Counted from the stretch's first letter, positions 43,850 through 52,505 are shown. The stretch: DNA of 64,000 nucleotides from an uncultured Paracoccaceae bacterium (GCA_951812305.1 CATOSB010000009.1:1-64000), one strand, 5' to 3'. The notes: generated from the letters alone by a model not told the origin. A program made the numbers and translations.

Positions 43850-44131
43850 GATGCCAATCTCGTGACGCTTGCCCGAGCATTTGCCGACGCCCGAAACATC
43901 AGTCTCTGGCGAGTTGGTCACCTTGCCGCTGGCCGCGGATCGTTCTTTGTAGATCTGGGTTCGGGAAAGCGGACCTGTACGACCGATCTGCATATCCGCG
44001 TGACGCAATGGTTCTCCGACCACTGGCCCGCCAACACCCCCTGGCCCGCCGACATCCCGCGCCCTGCGCCTACACCGAAATCACCTGCGGCACTGGCATT
44101 GACCGAGGCACCGCCGGAGGATGCTGCATGA
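43838..44131 (+). CDS. Small HTH protein, Ner/Cro position
   Basis: 97 residues. VTLARAFADARNISLWRVGH, GSFFVDLGSGKRTCTTDLHI and WFSDHWP make a lambda-repressor-like HTH of a type common in alphaproteobacterial phages. The C-terminal 30 residues are Pro/Ala-rich. First gene of the early operon, divergent from the repressor. One TTCCCTA operator lies in its first codons. The ATG at 43838 has GAGG only 1-2 nt before it; a GTG near 43859 is possible. Confidence 0.6.
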   Translation: MNSLDANLVTLARAFADARNISLWRVGHLAAGRGSFFVDLGSGKRTCTTDLHIRVTQWFSDHWPANTPWPADIPRPAPTPKSPAALALTEAPPEDAA

Positions 44132-44400
44132 AGACCGTGTGCCCCCGGAGCCCGGCTGACCTGCCGCTCGCGCAGCGGGACTGCGATGCGGACGGGGCCA
44201 CGTATTTCAGCGTCGATCCGGTCTGCCGCGACCTGGGCCACCCGCAGGGCGGCTGGGTGCTCTGCGGCGAGGCGGACGCGGAGCGGTTCGGGCTTTACCG
44301 GGTTCAGGCCGACGGGAGGTCCGAGTGGGTTTCGGATCATCCCACACGCGCCGGGGCGGAGGCCGCAGCGCATCTCGCTGAGCGGGAGGATGCGGTGTGA
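44128..44400 (+). CDS. Early protein of unknown function
   Basis: 90 residues from MKTVCPRSPADLPLAQRDCD, overlapping the preceding stop by 4 bp. It ends with a HPTRAGAEAAAHLAEREDA helix. No motif recognised. Confidence 0.5.
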   Translation: MKTVCPRSPADLPLAQRDCDADGATYFSVDPVCRDLGHPQGGWVLCGEADAERFGLYRVQADGRSEWVSDHPTRAGAEAAAHLAEREDAV

Positions 44401-44624
44401 GCGCGCGCTGCGACAGATGCGGGCGGCGTTCCGCCGGGATTTACGAACTGGCGCTGATCCGGGTCGATGACGGGGCCATGGAGACCGACGCGGTGGCCTG
44501 CGCGCGGATGATTGAGCTGTGCCCGGTCTGCCGGGACCGCCTCGCCGACCGGGTGGCCGCGCTGGTGCCGGTCCGGGAGGGCGACGGCAGAGGTCACGAC
44601 GCGGGCGCGGAGGGGGTGACATGA
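44397..44624 (+). CDS. Zinc-ribbon early protein
   Basis: 75 residues with two CxxC knuckles (RCDRCGRRSAG and LCPVCRDRLAD), a treble-clef or ribbon fold. Overlaps both neighbours by 4 bp. Confidence 0.55.
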   Translation: MSARCDRCGRRSAGIYELALIRVDDGAMETDAVACARMIELCPVCRDRLADRVAALVPVREGDGRGHDAGAEGVT

Positions 44625-44833
44625 GATTCAACACCCCGCAGCGGATCGACCAGTTCATCAGTTTTGCCGACGGCAGCACGGCTCGCTTTTTCCCGGGCGT
44701 CGGCTGGACCGCCATGCCGCCCGAATGGGATCCCGATCCGGGTGCGTGCATCGCGACCGAGTGGTGTGCCGTCATGAAAGAGCGCTTTCCAGGCATGCTC
44801 GGACTGACAGTCGAGTTCAGGGAGGGGGTATAG
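44621..44833 (+). CDS. Small early protein of unknown function
   Basis: 70 residues (MRFNTPQRIDQFISFADGST ... FPGMLGLTVEFREGV). Its 3' end overlaps the oppositely transcribed gene at 44817 by 17 bp. Confidence 0.5.
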   Translation: MRFNTPQRIDQFISFADGSTARFFPGVGWTAMPPEWDPDPGACIATEWCAVMKERFPGMLGLTVEFREGV

Positions 44834-45236
44834 TACCTTGCGAAATCGCCTTTTCGACATTCGCCGTGACATCCATGAGTACGACTTCCAGATCGCAGGT
44901 CTCGGTTTGCACGTCGCCGGCCTTGGTCATGGTTTGGCTGCAGACGGATGGCGGCGGGCCAATCCGGGCATAGGCAGGTGTTCCGGTCTCCGGCCAGATC
45001 ATCACAAAAAAGCATCGAGCGTGATTCAGGAAAAAGTCCTGAAGCCGGTCGCGCTGTTGGGCCGTAACCGAAACCCGTCCCCGAAACATCGGCTGCGCCG
45101 GCTGGCGTGTGTGGCGCACATGGCCATCCTCAAAGGGCGTCTCTTTTATGATCTGGTGCTCCGTTTTGCACAGGCTTGGCAGAAGATAGTCAAATTCGGC
45201 GGGCCATTGGATGATTTCGAGGCTCGGGCCTGTCAT
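44817..45236 (-). CDS. Tail-protein paralogue on the opposite strand of the early operon
   Basis: 139 residues from ATG 45236 (GGAG 9 nt upstream). It shares the TPFEDGxVRxxR motif with the minor tail protein at 28020, and has FFLNHARCFFVMIWPETGTP like that protein's cluster of aromatic residues. It is less GC-rich than its neighbours and opposes the early genes, so it looks inserted. It could be a spare tail part or an interference/exclusion protein. Confidence 0.6.
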   Translation of the reverse strand: MTGPSLEIIQWPAEFDYLLPSLCKTEHQIIKETPFEDGHVRHTRQPAQPMFRGRVSVTAQQRDRLQDFFLNHARCFFVMIWPETGTPAYARIGPPPSVCSQTMTKAGDVQTETCDLEVVLMDVTANVEKAISQGTIPPP

Positions 45237-45299
45237 GGTTCTTTCTCCATCGGGTGTGTTGCAACGCCGATGGTAGCGGCGGACGGATCGGGTGTCACG

Positions 45300-45623
45300 A
45301 TGCCCGCCCCGGCCGCCGCGTCTGACCCGGCCCCCACGCCGTCTGATCCGCCGTCTGAGGCGGACGGGTTCATCACCGTCCATCCCGACGTGCATGCGCC
45401 CCGGCGTGACGAGGCCCCGTCGCACCCGGCCTGCAGCCTCTGCGACGGCCCCGGCGCGCATCCGCGCACGGTGTCGCTTATGGACATCCCCGATCTGGCG
45501 GCGGGTGACCTGCCGGGCGGGGCGGCGCATATGTGGACCCTCACGCTTTGCCCGGCCTGCGAGGGGTATCTCGCCCATCTGATTTCCGACCTGCTGGGCA
45601 CGCGCGCCCGGGTGGTCGCATGA
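45300..45623 (+). CDS. Zinc-ribbon early protein
   Basis: 107 residues from MPAPAAASDP (an in-frame ATG at 45270 is possible). An Ala/Pro-rich N-terminus is followed by two CxxC pairs (PACSLCDGPG and LCPACEGYLAHLISDLLGTR). Similar in design to the protein at 44397. Confidence 0.5.
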   Translation: MPAPAAASDPAPTPSDPPSEADGFITVHPDVHAPRRDEAPSHPACSLCDGPGAHPRTVSLMDIPDLAAGDLPGGAAHMWTLTLCPACEGYLAHLISDLLGTRARVVA

Positions 45624-45889
45624 GCCCGCACGTGTCCCGATCTCCCTGTCCACCGCCTGCGCTGACTGCTCGCGCGGCGGCACCTGCCCCGGCCCTGCGC
45701 ACAAGTTCCCGCTGGCGGGAAGTTCTGTCCCCCATCGCGCGCAGGGCCGGGGCCTTTTTCCGGTGGCTGGGCCAGGTTCTTGCGGCGCTGGAGGATCACT
45801 GGATCGGCGATCTGATCGGGGTGGCGGCGATATTCGGGATGCTCTGGCTGGGCTTGCTGTTTGCCCACGCGGCGGGGGTGAGCCCATGA
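45620..45889 (+). CDS. Small membrane protein
   Basis: 89 residues with a basic N-terminus and one C-terminal membrane helix (DLIGVAAIFGMLWLGLLFAH). ATGA overlap with the preceding gene. Function unknown. Confidence 0.5.
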   Translation: MSPHVSRSPCPPPALTARAAAPAPALRTSSRWREVLSPIARRAGAFFRWLGQVLAALEDHWIGDLIGVAAIFGMLWLGLLFAHAAGVSP

Positions 45890-46476
45890 GCAGCCGAGGC
45901 ACCCTTGTGGCCCGGATCGGAACCCTGCGCCGGGCGCTGGCGGAAGCGGGACGCCTGATGGCTCCTGCGGGGGATGCGTCCACGGCTCGCGCGGCGCTGC
46001 TGCAGATGTGCATCGCGGTCGCCGCCGCGCGGCAGCTTGAGGCCACGGGCGCCTGGGACCGCCTCATCCTGTCCCCGGAGCGGGCCGGGTGTGCGGCACC
46101 CGCCGGGGCACCCTGGCGCGGCGCGCTCGAAGGTCTCGGACCTCTGGATGGCCTGCCGGGCGGTGAGACCCGTGCCCTGGCGCGGATCGTGTGCATGACG
46201 GCGCATGTCGCCGGGCTGGACGCGGAGACCTTGCGCGGCCCTGGCCGGACGCAGGATGTGGTACGCGCGCGCCAGTTGGCGATGCTCATCGCAGCGGCGC
46301 TGACCGGGGCGGGGCTGGCGCGCATCGGCGCCGCACTCGGGGGGCACGATCACACGACGGTTCTCCACGGGCTGCGCCGGGCGCGGGAGCGGCTGGAGAC
46401 ATCCGACACGGCGGCGCTGATGGCGGCCGAGGTGCTGGACCGGCTGGACAGCGGCCGGGCCGGGGGGGCGGCGTGA
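45886..46476 (+). CDS. Early protein with DnaA domain IV-like DNA-binding motif
   Basis: 196 residues. The C-terminal third reads VVRARQLAMLIAAALTGAGL, ARIGAALGGHDHTTVLHGLR and RARERLE. This is the RxRQxAMxL...L...IGxxxGGxDHTTVLHxxxx signature of DnaA domain IV, which binds DnaA boxes. The N-terminal part (QMCIAVAAARQLEATGAWDR) is helical and unassigned. No AAA domain is present. Confidence 0.7.
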   Translation: MSSRGTLVARIGTLRRALAEAGRLMAPAGDASTARAALLQMCIAVAAARQLEATGAWDRLILSPERAGCAAPAGAPWRGALEGLGPLDGLPGGETRALARIVCMTAHVAGLDAETLRGPGRTQDVVRARQLAMLIAAALTGAGLARIGAALGGHDHTTVLHGLRRARERLETSDTAALMAAEVLDRLDSGRAGGAA

Positions 46477-46736
46477 TGCATGCGGCCCGGCTCTCCCGGT
46501 CGCCCCGGCTCAAGCGGGTGCATGAGATGCTCCGGGATGGCACCGAGCGCTCGACGCTTGAGATCATCACGGGCGCGCGGGTCTGCGCGGTCAATGCCTG
46601 TATCGCCGAGTTGCGCGCCAACGGGGCGGAGATCGCCTGCCGCCAGGTCCGCGACCCGGCCACGGGCGGACGGCTCTGGCTTTACCGGATGGTGAGGTCT
46701 GTTCCGCCATCGGTTCAAGGGGAGGGGATGTCATGA
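46476..46736 (+). CDS. Small winged-helix-like early protein
   Basis: 86 residues: RLKRVHEMLRDGTERSTLEI, NACIAELRANGAEIACRQV and GGRLWLYRMV form a helix-turn-helix and wing typical of phage DNA-binding proteins. TGATG overlap upstream and ATGA overlap downstream. Confidence 0.55.
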   Translation: MHAARLSRSPRLKRVHEMLRDGTERSTLEIITGARVCAVNACIAELRANGAEIACRQVRDPATGGRLWLYRMVRSVPPSVQGEGMS

Positions 46737-47515
46737 CGGATCGGGCCGACCTGAGGCTTGTTGATACTGCGGGTGCTCCCGGGCTTGTGTTCGCCGGCGA
46801 ACTTTCGCACGCCGACTGGCGAGATATCGGTCTTGGGCTGGCGCGGGAGCGGTGTGACAGTGCGTTCGAATGGCGCATCGGTGACTGGGCGGTCGCCGCC
46901 TCAGGGGTCATCTCGACCCTGGCGGAGGCGGCGGGGATCGTTGGCGAGAGCGAGGGCAATATCCGCAAGTTCGTCTCGGTCGCCAGGGTTTTCCAGCCTG
47001 TTCGCCGGCGAACAAATGTTTCATTCCACCTGCATCTTGAAGTGGTGGCTTTGCCCGAGGTCGAGCAGGAGCGCCTGCTTGATCTGGCCAGCGCCGAACA
47101 CTGGACGCGTGCGCTTATGCGGGAAGAGGCACGGGATGTTCGCCGGCGAACAAACGTCAGTGATCTGGCGGGTGAGAACGCGCGGCTCAAGCGCGATCTG
47201 GCCGCAGCGCGCGCGGACCGGGACACTGCGCGCGCGGCGCTCAGGGCGACGGAGGCGCGCACGAAGGACGCGATCGGCGAGATCGGGCGGGTCTGGCACG
47301 AGATTGACCAGGTGACGGCGGCCTTCTTTGATCCGGACAACCCCGCCGGGGCAGCCGCCCTGCACGGCAACGCGCGGGCGAAAGCCGCGACGCGGCTCAA
47401 AAAACGGCTCGAAGCCCGTGTGGCGGAGATCAACACCATTGCGGCGCGCATCGAGGCCCGGCTGGTGGCCTCTGGCGCAGCGGACACCGGCGCGGACACC
47501 CGGGGGGATCGGTAA
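46733..47515 (+). CDS. Early coiled-coil DNA-binding-type protein with intragenic palindromes
   Basis: 260 residues. The middle part has an HTH-like region (LAEAAGIVGESEGNIRKFVS, VARVFQPVRRRTNVSFHLH) and the C-terminal half is a coiled coil (LAGENARLKRDLAAARADRD). The gene carries three copies of GTTCGCCGGCGAAC (46789, 47000, 47138), two of them extended to TGTTCGCCGGCGAACA. Not assigned to a family. KfrA- or ParB-like behaviour, or autoregulation, is possible. It directly precedes the transposase gene. Confidence 0.6.
   Translation: MTDRADLRLVDTAGAPGLVFAGELSHADWRDIGLGLARERCDSAFEWRIGDWAVAASGVISTLAEAAGIVGESEGNIRKFVSVARVFQPVRRRTNVSFHLHLEVVALPEVEQERLLDLASAEHWTRALMREEARDVRRRTNVSDLAGENARLKRDLAAARADRDTARAALRATEARTKDAIGEIGRVWHEIDQVTAAFFDPDNPAGAAALHGNARAKAATRLKKRLEARVAEINTIAARIEARLVASGAADTGADTRGDR
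46789..47152. repeat. Three intragenic copies of a 14-16 bp palindrome
   Basis: 46789-46802 (GTTCGCCGGCGAAC), 46999-47014 and 47137-47152 (both TGTTCGCCGGCGAACA). Site 1 is read as VFAGEL, sites 2 and 3 as VRRRTN in a different codon phase, so the conservation is at DNA level. Confidence 0.8.
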
Positions 47516-49329
47516 TGGGCGCTCTGGCACTCAGATCGCTGCGCGGGCAGGTCCCCGATTTGCAAGCCCCCTGCGCAGCGGCTGCACCCTGCGTACAAGC
47601 CCCCTGCACCCCCGGTGTACCGCCGTCCCCGCCACATCCATCCCTGCCGCCCGAGGGTGCGGCGCTCGACCGCGCCCGGGTGCGGCTGGCGGCGGTGGCA
47701 GAGGCCGGGCGGCTGGCGTCCGACGGGATGGCGCAGGCCGAGGCTGACAGGATTGCAGCTGAGGGGGCAGGTGTTTCACCGGCCTCGGTGGCGTCCTGGC
47801 GGGCCCGGGTGCGCGGCCTCGGCCCCGAGGCGCGTCTGGCGGCCCTGATGGACGCGCCCCGCCGGGGCCGGCCCAAAGGCGGCGGGGGTGGCCCCGGCGC
47901 GCCGGAGGAGGTACTTGACGATCTTCTGGCGGCCCTGGCCTTCGAGCACGGCGCGCATCTCACCGCCTCCCATGTGGCCCGTGTGGCAAGCGTGCGCCTG
48001 CGTGTGGACCTGTCGCTCAGATCCATCCAGCGCCGCCTGGCGGCGTTTCGTGAAGAGCACGCCCGCGATCTCTCCGCGGTCTCGGACCCCGACAGGCACC
48101 GCTCCCGCCGTGCCCCGGCTTTCGGGCGGCGCTCGGAGGATATCTCAGGCGTAATCACGGAGCCGAACGCGCTCTGGGAACTCGACAGCACGCCTGCGGA
48201 CGTGATGTGCAGCGACGGGCGGCAGACCATCGTGGGCGCCATCGACGTGGGTACGCGGCGGGGCCGGCTGCTGGTGGTGCCGGTCAGCCGGGCCACGGCG
48301 ATCTGCGCGCTTCTGAGGCGCTGCCTGATCGACTGGGGTGTGCCGGAGCTGGTGCGCACCGATGGGGGTGCGGACTATACCTCGGCACATCTCGTGCGCG
48401 TCCTGGCCGACCTGGCCATCGGCCATGACATCTGTCCGCCCTACACGCCCGAGGCCAAGCCCTTCATCGAGCGGTTCTTCGGCACCGTGACGCGGGATCT
48501 CTTCGCCTATCTGCCGGGTTTTGTCGGCCACAGCGTGGCGGACCGAAAGAAAATCGAGGCCAGAACGTCGATGGCGGCACGGCGCGGCAAGGATGACCGC
48601 GAGACCTTCGCCGTGGCGCTGAGCGCGGGTGAGCTGCAGGCCCGCTGCGACGCCTGGACCGAGACCGTCTATCACACAAGGCCCCATGCGGGGCTGGGCG
48701 GCGAGACCCCGGCGGCACGGGCGCGGGCCTCGGCGGAGCCGCTGGCGCGAATTACCGACCCGCGCGCGCTCGATCCGCTTCTGGCCGAACCGGTCAGGGG
48801 CGGCGGCACAAGAGTGGTCCACAAGGAGGGCCTCGAGATCGGCGGGCACTGGTATATCGCGCCGGAGCTGGGCGAGCATGTGAAGACGCGGGTCCAGGTC
48901 CGGCTCGATCCGGCCGATCCGGGTCGGGTCTTTGTCTTCACGGGTGACGGGCGGTTTCTCTGCCTGGCCGGGGAGACCACCGGCCTTGCGCGGGCGGCGA
49001 TTGCCAGGGAGGCGAAGGCCCGGGCGAAACGGGCTGACAGCGCGGCGCGGGCCCGGGCGAAGAAGCTCAGGCGCAGCCAGAAGCCGGAGACCGCAATGGA
49101 CGATGTGCTCAAGGTGGCGGGGTCCGCCACCGCGAAGGTGATCGACATCCCGCGCCCCGCCGATCCCCATGAGACCCCGGCGCTCGCGCAGGCCGGAAAG
49201 GCCGCCCGCGCCGCGGCCGCCATGGCGGCCGGGAACCACCCCGCTGCGGCCCGGGCCAATGGTGGTCCGGGCGGCGATCCGTTCAAGGCCGCGCTCAGAC
49301 AGCTTTATCTCAAGGAGGAACAGACATGA
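47515..49329 (+). CDS. Mu-type transposase A (DDE recombinase)
   Basis: 604 residues. After a Cys/Pro-rich start come helical end-binding regions (SVASWRARVRGLG, RVDLSLRSIQRRLAAFREEH). The rve core follows: WELDSTPADVMCSDGRQTIV (Asp), ELVRTDGGADYTSAHLVRVL (Asp) and PYTPEAKPFIERFFGTVTRD (Glu). A Mu A C-terminal beta barrel lies beyond (GGHWYIAPELGEHVKTRVQV). The final helical part should contact protein B. The protein binds the terminal repeats and inserts the phage DNA with 5-bp duplications. Only MuA-type protein present. Confidence 0.93.
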   Translation: MGALALRSLRGQVPDLQAPCAAAAPCVQAPCTPGVPPSPPHPSLPPEGAALDRARVRLAAVAEAGRLASDGMAQAEADRIAAEGAGVSPASVASWRARVRGLGPEARLAALMDAPRRGRPKGGGGGPGAPEEVLDDLLAALAFEHGAHLTASHVARVASVRLRVDLSLRSIQRRLAAFREEHARDLSAVSDPDRHRSRRAPAFGRRSEDISGVITEPNALWELDSTPADVMCSDGRQTIVGAIDVGTRRGRLLVVPVSRATAICALLRRCLIDWGVPELVRTDGGADYTSAHLVRVLADLAIGHDICPPYTPEAKPFIERFFGTVTRDLFAYLPGFVGHSVADRKKIEARTSMAARRGKDDRETFAVALSAGELQARCDAWTETVYHTRPHAGLGGETPAARARASAEPLARITDPRALDPLLAEPVRGGGTRVVHKEGLEIGGHWYIAPELGEHVKTRVQVRLDPADPGRVFVFTGDGRFLCLAGETTGLARAAIAREAKARAKRADSAARARAKKLRRSQKPETAMDDVLKVAGSATAKVIDIPRPADPHETPALAQAGKAARAAAAMAAGNHPAAARANGGPGGDPFKAALRQLYLKEEQT

Positions 49330-49838
49330 CCCGGAATAACCACGAGACGCCGAACAGGGGGCCTGAGGGCGGGCTTCCCGATCTTTGCGACATATCAGGG
49401 CCGGAGGATATCCTGCGGCTGGCCCCGGTTCTGAGAGGTAATGGGCCTCTGGGGCTGGACGGCCTGTGTTGGGTTCTGCGCCAGATCGAAGTCGCCGGCG
49501 CCAGCCGTGGGCAGGTGGCGGCTCTCTGCGGTGTTGCAGAGCCGGTGGTTCAGCGGTTCGCCGAGGGCGGGTACGGCCGCCGGTCGGAGGTGCCGCTCGG
49601 CCTGATCGACGGGCTGTCGCGGATCTGGACAGAGACGATCCTGCATTCGTTTGATATTGGAAGTGACCGTGTTACGTCCCTTGATATGGCGCTTCGTTTT
49701 GGCGTCCGGTTGCTGGATGTGACAGGTCTGTTCACCGCGCACCGCGTTCCCGCACATATCGCCGGGAATATCCGGCAAAGCTGCGAGATCGGCGATCATG
49801 CGGTCGCCTCGAAACCTTGCGGGGATGAACCGCAATGA
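49326..49838 (+). CDS. Early protein between transposase A and B
   Basis: 170 residues: ILRLAPVLRGNGPLGLDGLC, QVAALCGVAEPVVQRFAEGG (HTH-like) and TSLDMALRFGVRLLDVTGL. 4-bp overlaps on both sides place it in one translational unit with A and B. Function unknown; absent from Mu itself. Confidence 0.5.
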   Translation: MTRNNHETPNRGPEGGLPDLCDISGPEDILRLAPVLRGNGPLGLDGLCWVLRQIEVAGASRGQVAALCGVAEPVVQRFAEGGYGRRSEVPLGLIDGLSRIWTETILHSFDIGSDRVTSLDMALRFGVRLLDVTGLFTAHRVPAHIAGNIRQSCEIGDHAVASKPCGDEPQ

Positions 49839-50830
49839 CCGATCCCGTCACCCGGCTGCATCCCGATCTTCCCGACCCCGCGCCTGCCGGCGCCCCTGAA
49901 ACGCCCCCGGGTCCCGACCCCGATACGGCGGCCACGATGCGCGCGGTGTCCGCCGAGATGGCGGCCTGCGGGCTAAGCCAGGCCGTGACGGCGCGCGGTT
50001 TGGGGGTGAGTTCCACCACGCTCCATCGCTGGCTCAAGGGCGACTATGAGGGCGATGTGGCCCGCGTGAGCGCGAAAGCGCGCGCCTGGCTGGAGACCCG
50101 GTCCGAGGCGCGCGCGCTGACGCTGACGCCCGCCGGTCTCGACACCCATGCAGGGTTAAGCCTGACCGAAGAGGTGATGGCCGCGCTCGCCCATGCCCAG
50201 GCCACCGGTGATGTGGTGTTGATCCATGGCCGCTCGGGCGCGGGCAAGTCCTGGGCCCTGAAGAGCTACGCGGCGGCGCGCGCCCAGGTCACCGTGCTGA
50301 CCGTGACCTGCGGCATCACCTCGCTGCATGGTCTTTACGGGCGCATCGCGCGCGGCCTCGGGGCGGGCGGGCGCTTCGTTTCCGCGCTGGAGGCCGAGGA
50401 TGCGATTCTCGCGCGGCTTGAGGGCCGCCACGCGCTTCTGGCCATCGACGAGGCGCAGCATCTCTCCGCCCGGCTCATCGACGCGCTGCGTGGCCTGCGT
50501 GATCTCTCCGGCTGCGGGCTGGCGCTTCTGGGCGACGAGACCTTGCGCATGACGCTCGGGCGCTGCCCGCAGGTCACGGGCCGGATCGGTGTGCGCGTCG
50601 GCCTCGGCGTGCCGGGTGAGGCCGATGTGACGACGCTGCTGGAAACCGTGCTGGGGCGGACGCCTTCGGGGGCCGAGCGCAGGTGCGCGCAAGCCGCTGT
50701 CGCCGCGCCCGGGGGGATGCACGCGCTGCGCCGGCTCATGGCGCGCGCCTTCATGATCGCCCGCGCCGATGAGCGGACGGCGATCACACCCGACGATATC
50801 GCCGCCGCTGCGGCCGGCATGGAGGCCTGA
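49835..50830 (+). CDS. Transposition protein B (AAA+ ATPase, MuB-like)
   Basis: 331 residues. The N-terminal HTH is MAACGLSQAVTARGLGVSST followed by TLHRWLKGDYEGD. The AAA domain shows LIHGRSGAGKSWALKSYAAA (Walker A), HALLAIDEAQHLSARLIDAL (Walker B) and LALLGDETLRM (sensor). The C-terminal helical domain is MuB-like. It delivers target DNA to transposase A and provides target immunity. Confidence 0.9.
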   Translation: MTDPVTRLHPDLPDPAPAGAPETPPGPDPDTAATMRAVSAEMAACGLSQAVTARGLGVSSTTLHRWLKGDYEGDVARVSAKARAWLETRSEARALTLTPAGLDTHAGLSLTEEVMAALAHAQATGDVVLIHGRSGAGKSWALKSYAAARAQVTVLTVTCGITSLHGLYGRIARGLGAGGRFVSALEAEDAILARLEGRHALLAIDEAQHLSARLIDALRGLRDLSGCGLALLGDETLRMTLGRCPQVTGRIGVRVGLGVPGEADVTTLLETVLGRTPSGAERRCAQAAVAAPGGMHALRRLMARAFMIARADERTAITPDDIAAAAAGMEA

Positions 50831-50883
50831 GCTCCCCGTCCCGCCCGCGAAATCAACCGACCCACCAACCCGGAGGACATGAT

Positions 50884-51594
50884 ATGACCCGACCACAGAC
50901 CGGCCCCGCACCCCGTGACGCGGGCGGAAACCAGATTATCCCGGATGCGCCCGCGGGCTGGATCCACGAGGCAACCGTCCTGATCGACGGGCAGCGCTAC
51001 ATGCGGGATGCACAAGGTCGCCTCACGCCGGTCGATCTGGTGCGGCCCCAGGACCAGCTGCAGGACGAGATGGTCAGGACGGTGATCGGCCATGCTGAGG
51101 ATCTCTCGGCGCAGATTGCCCGGTTTCGCGGCCACAGCTTCGACGACATCGCCGCCTTTGATGCGCTGTTGCAGGACGAATATGGCGGCCATGCCCGCCG
51201 CTCGGTGAAGGGCAACCGCACCTATATGAGCTATGACGGCTGCCGCAAGGTGCAGGTGCAGATCGCCGAGCGTGTGGCCTTCGGGCCGGAACTGCAGGTG
51301 GCGCGCGATCTGGTTGAGGAATGCCTCGCCGAATGGGCCGAGGGCAGCCGCGACGAGATCCGCGCGATCGTGGCCCATGCGTTTCAGGTGGACCGGGAGG
51401 GCGAGATCAGCCGGGGGGCGATCTACAGTCTCCTGCGGCTCGATATCGACGATGCGCGCTGGCAAAAGGCCATGGCGGCGATCCGCGACGCGATGCGGGT
51501 GGTGGGCTCGAAAACCTATATCCGCTGCTACCGCCGCGAGAGCCCCGAAGGTGCCTGGGAGCCCATCACCATCGATCTGGCAAAGGCGGGCTGA
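50884..51594 (+). CDS. DUF3164 family protein (Mu early region)
   Basis: 236 residues. MRDAQGRLTPVDLVRPQDQL, DLLQDEYGG-like (here DALLQDEYGGHARRSVKGNR), TYMSYDGCRKVQVQIAERVA and KTYIRCYRRESPEGAWEPIT define this family, which sits downstream of B in Mu-like phages. It is proposed to affect replication or host functions; mechanism unknown. Confidence 0.85.
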   Translation: MTRPQTGPAPRDAGGNQIIPDAPAGWIHEATVLIDGQRYMRDAQGRLTPVDLVRPQDQLQDEMVRTVIGHAEDLSAQIARFRGHSFDDIAAFDALLQDEYGGHARRSVKGNRTYMSYDGCRKVQVQIAERVAFGPELQVARDLVEECLAEWAEGSRDEIRAIVAHAFQVDREGEISRGAIYSLLRLDIDDARWQKAMAAIRDAMRVVGSKTYIRCYRRESPEGAWEPITIDLAKAG

Positions 51595-51597
51595 GCG

Positions 51598-51786
51598 ATG
51601 TCAGACTTCGTGAACCGGCGCCTCGGACGCGTGGGCCTGGACGAGGCCGATGGAATGCAGACATGCATCCTTGCGGACATATCCCTCTCCCGCAACCGCG
51701 ACAATCTTGTTGTTTGTGCCACGAAACCGCCAGCGCCATTGCCCCGATACGTCCTGAAATATCTGAAAGTACATGATTATGTCTGA
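51598..51786 (+). CDS. Small early protein of unknown function
   Basis: 62 residues (MSDFVNRRLGRVGLDEADGM ... PRYVLKYLKVHDYV), 3 bp after the DUF3164 stop. No motif. Confidence 0.45.
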   Translation: MSDFVNRRLGRVGLDEADGMQTCILADISLSRNRDNLVVCATKPPAPLPRYVLKYLKVHDYV

Positions 51787-51997
51787 GCCTTCCTATCATG
51801 ATTACCTGTTCGATTATCACTTCGAGGGCTGTACCTGGTCAATCACCATCCGCGCAACCTCGCCGAAAGAAGCACGGCAGCGCATTGAGGCAATGGCCCG
51901 GGGAGTTGTTTATGTCGGCGAGCTTTACGCGGAAATCCCCGTTCCGCTCGGCGGACCTCTTCGCCGCCTCTGGCGGGGCGTGCGAGGACGAGGCTGA
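51779..51997 (+). CDS. Small early protein of unknown function
   Basis: 72 residues from MSEPSYHDYLFDYHFEGCTW, with SITIRATSPKEARQRIEAMA following; an alternative start is 51773. The pattern (beta-hairpin plus helix, DxEARxRI) resembles small phage proteins that modify host enzymes. Overlaps its upstream neighbour by 8 bp. Confidence 0.5.
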   Translation: MSEPSYHDYLFDYHFEGCTWSITIRATSPKEARQRIEAMARGVVYVGELYAEIPVPLGGPLRRLWRGVRGRG

Positions 51998-51998
51998 G

Positions 51999-52505
51999 AT
52001 GCCCCGCCGCTCCACATCCCCCGGACCCTCGGACCGCCGCGCCACGCTGATGCGCGCGGCCCATGCCGCCTGCCGCCGGCTGGGGCTGGACAACGATGCC
52101 CGCCACGATGTGCAGCTTGCCGTCACCGGCAAGGCGTCGATGCGGGATATGGGCTCGACCGATCTGGCGCGGCTTCTGGACCACCTGAACGCCCGTGGCG
52201 GCGGACGCAGGGGCCGCAGGAACGGCGCGCGTGGACGATACCATCCCAAAGCGCCGCGCGCCGATCTCAGGCTCATTCACGCGCTCTGGGGCGAGTTGGC
52301 CCGCCGCGGGCTGCTGACCCGCCCCGGACGCCACGGGCTCAACACGTTCATCCGCGCCCGCTTCGGGCCACATTGGTCCTTCGTGCCGATGGATGTGGAT
52401 GCGCTCACCGAGACCGCGCATATCACCGCCGTGATCCAGGCGCTGAAAGCCTGGCTGGCGCGCGACGGCGGCGGCGATGACAGGTCGGGCGGCGGGGCGG
52501 CATGA
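51999..52505 (+). CDS. GemA-like regulatory protein (DUF1018, Mu gp16)
   Basis: 168 residues. RRATLMRAAHAACRRLGLDN, TGKASMRDMGSTDLARLLDH, LIHALWGELARRGLLTR and GLNTFIRARF follow the GemA pattern (KxIHVAxxxLGL...TGKxSxxxMxxxELxxVLxxL). In Mu, GemA modulates host gene expression and decatenation. Confidence 0.85.
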   Translation: MPRRSTSPGPSDRRATLMRAAHAACRRLGLDNDARHDVQLAVTGKASMRDMGSTDLARLLDHLNARGGGRRGRRNGARGRYHPKAPRADLRLIHALWGELARRGLLTRPGRHGLNTFIRARFGPHWSFVPMDVDALTETAHITAVIQALKAWLARDGGGDDRSGGGAA

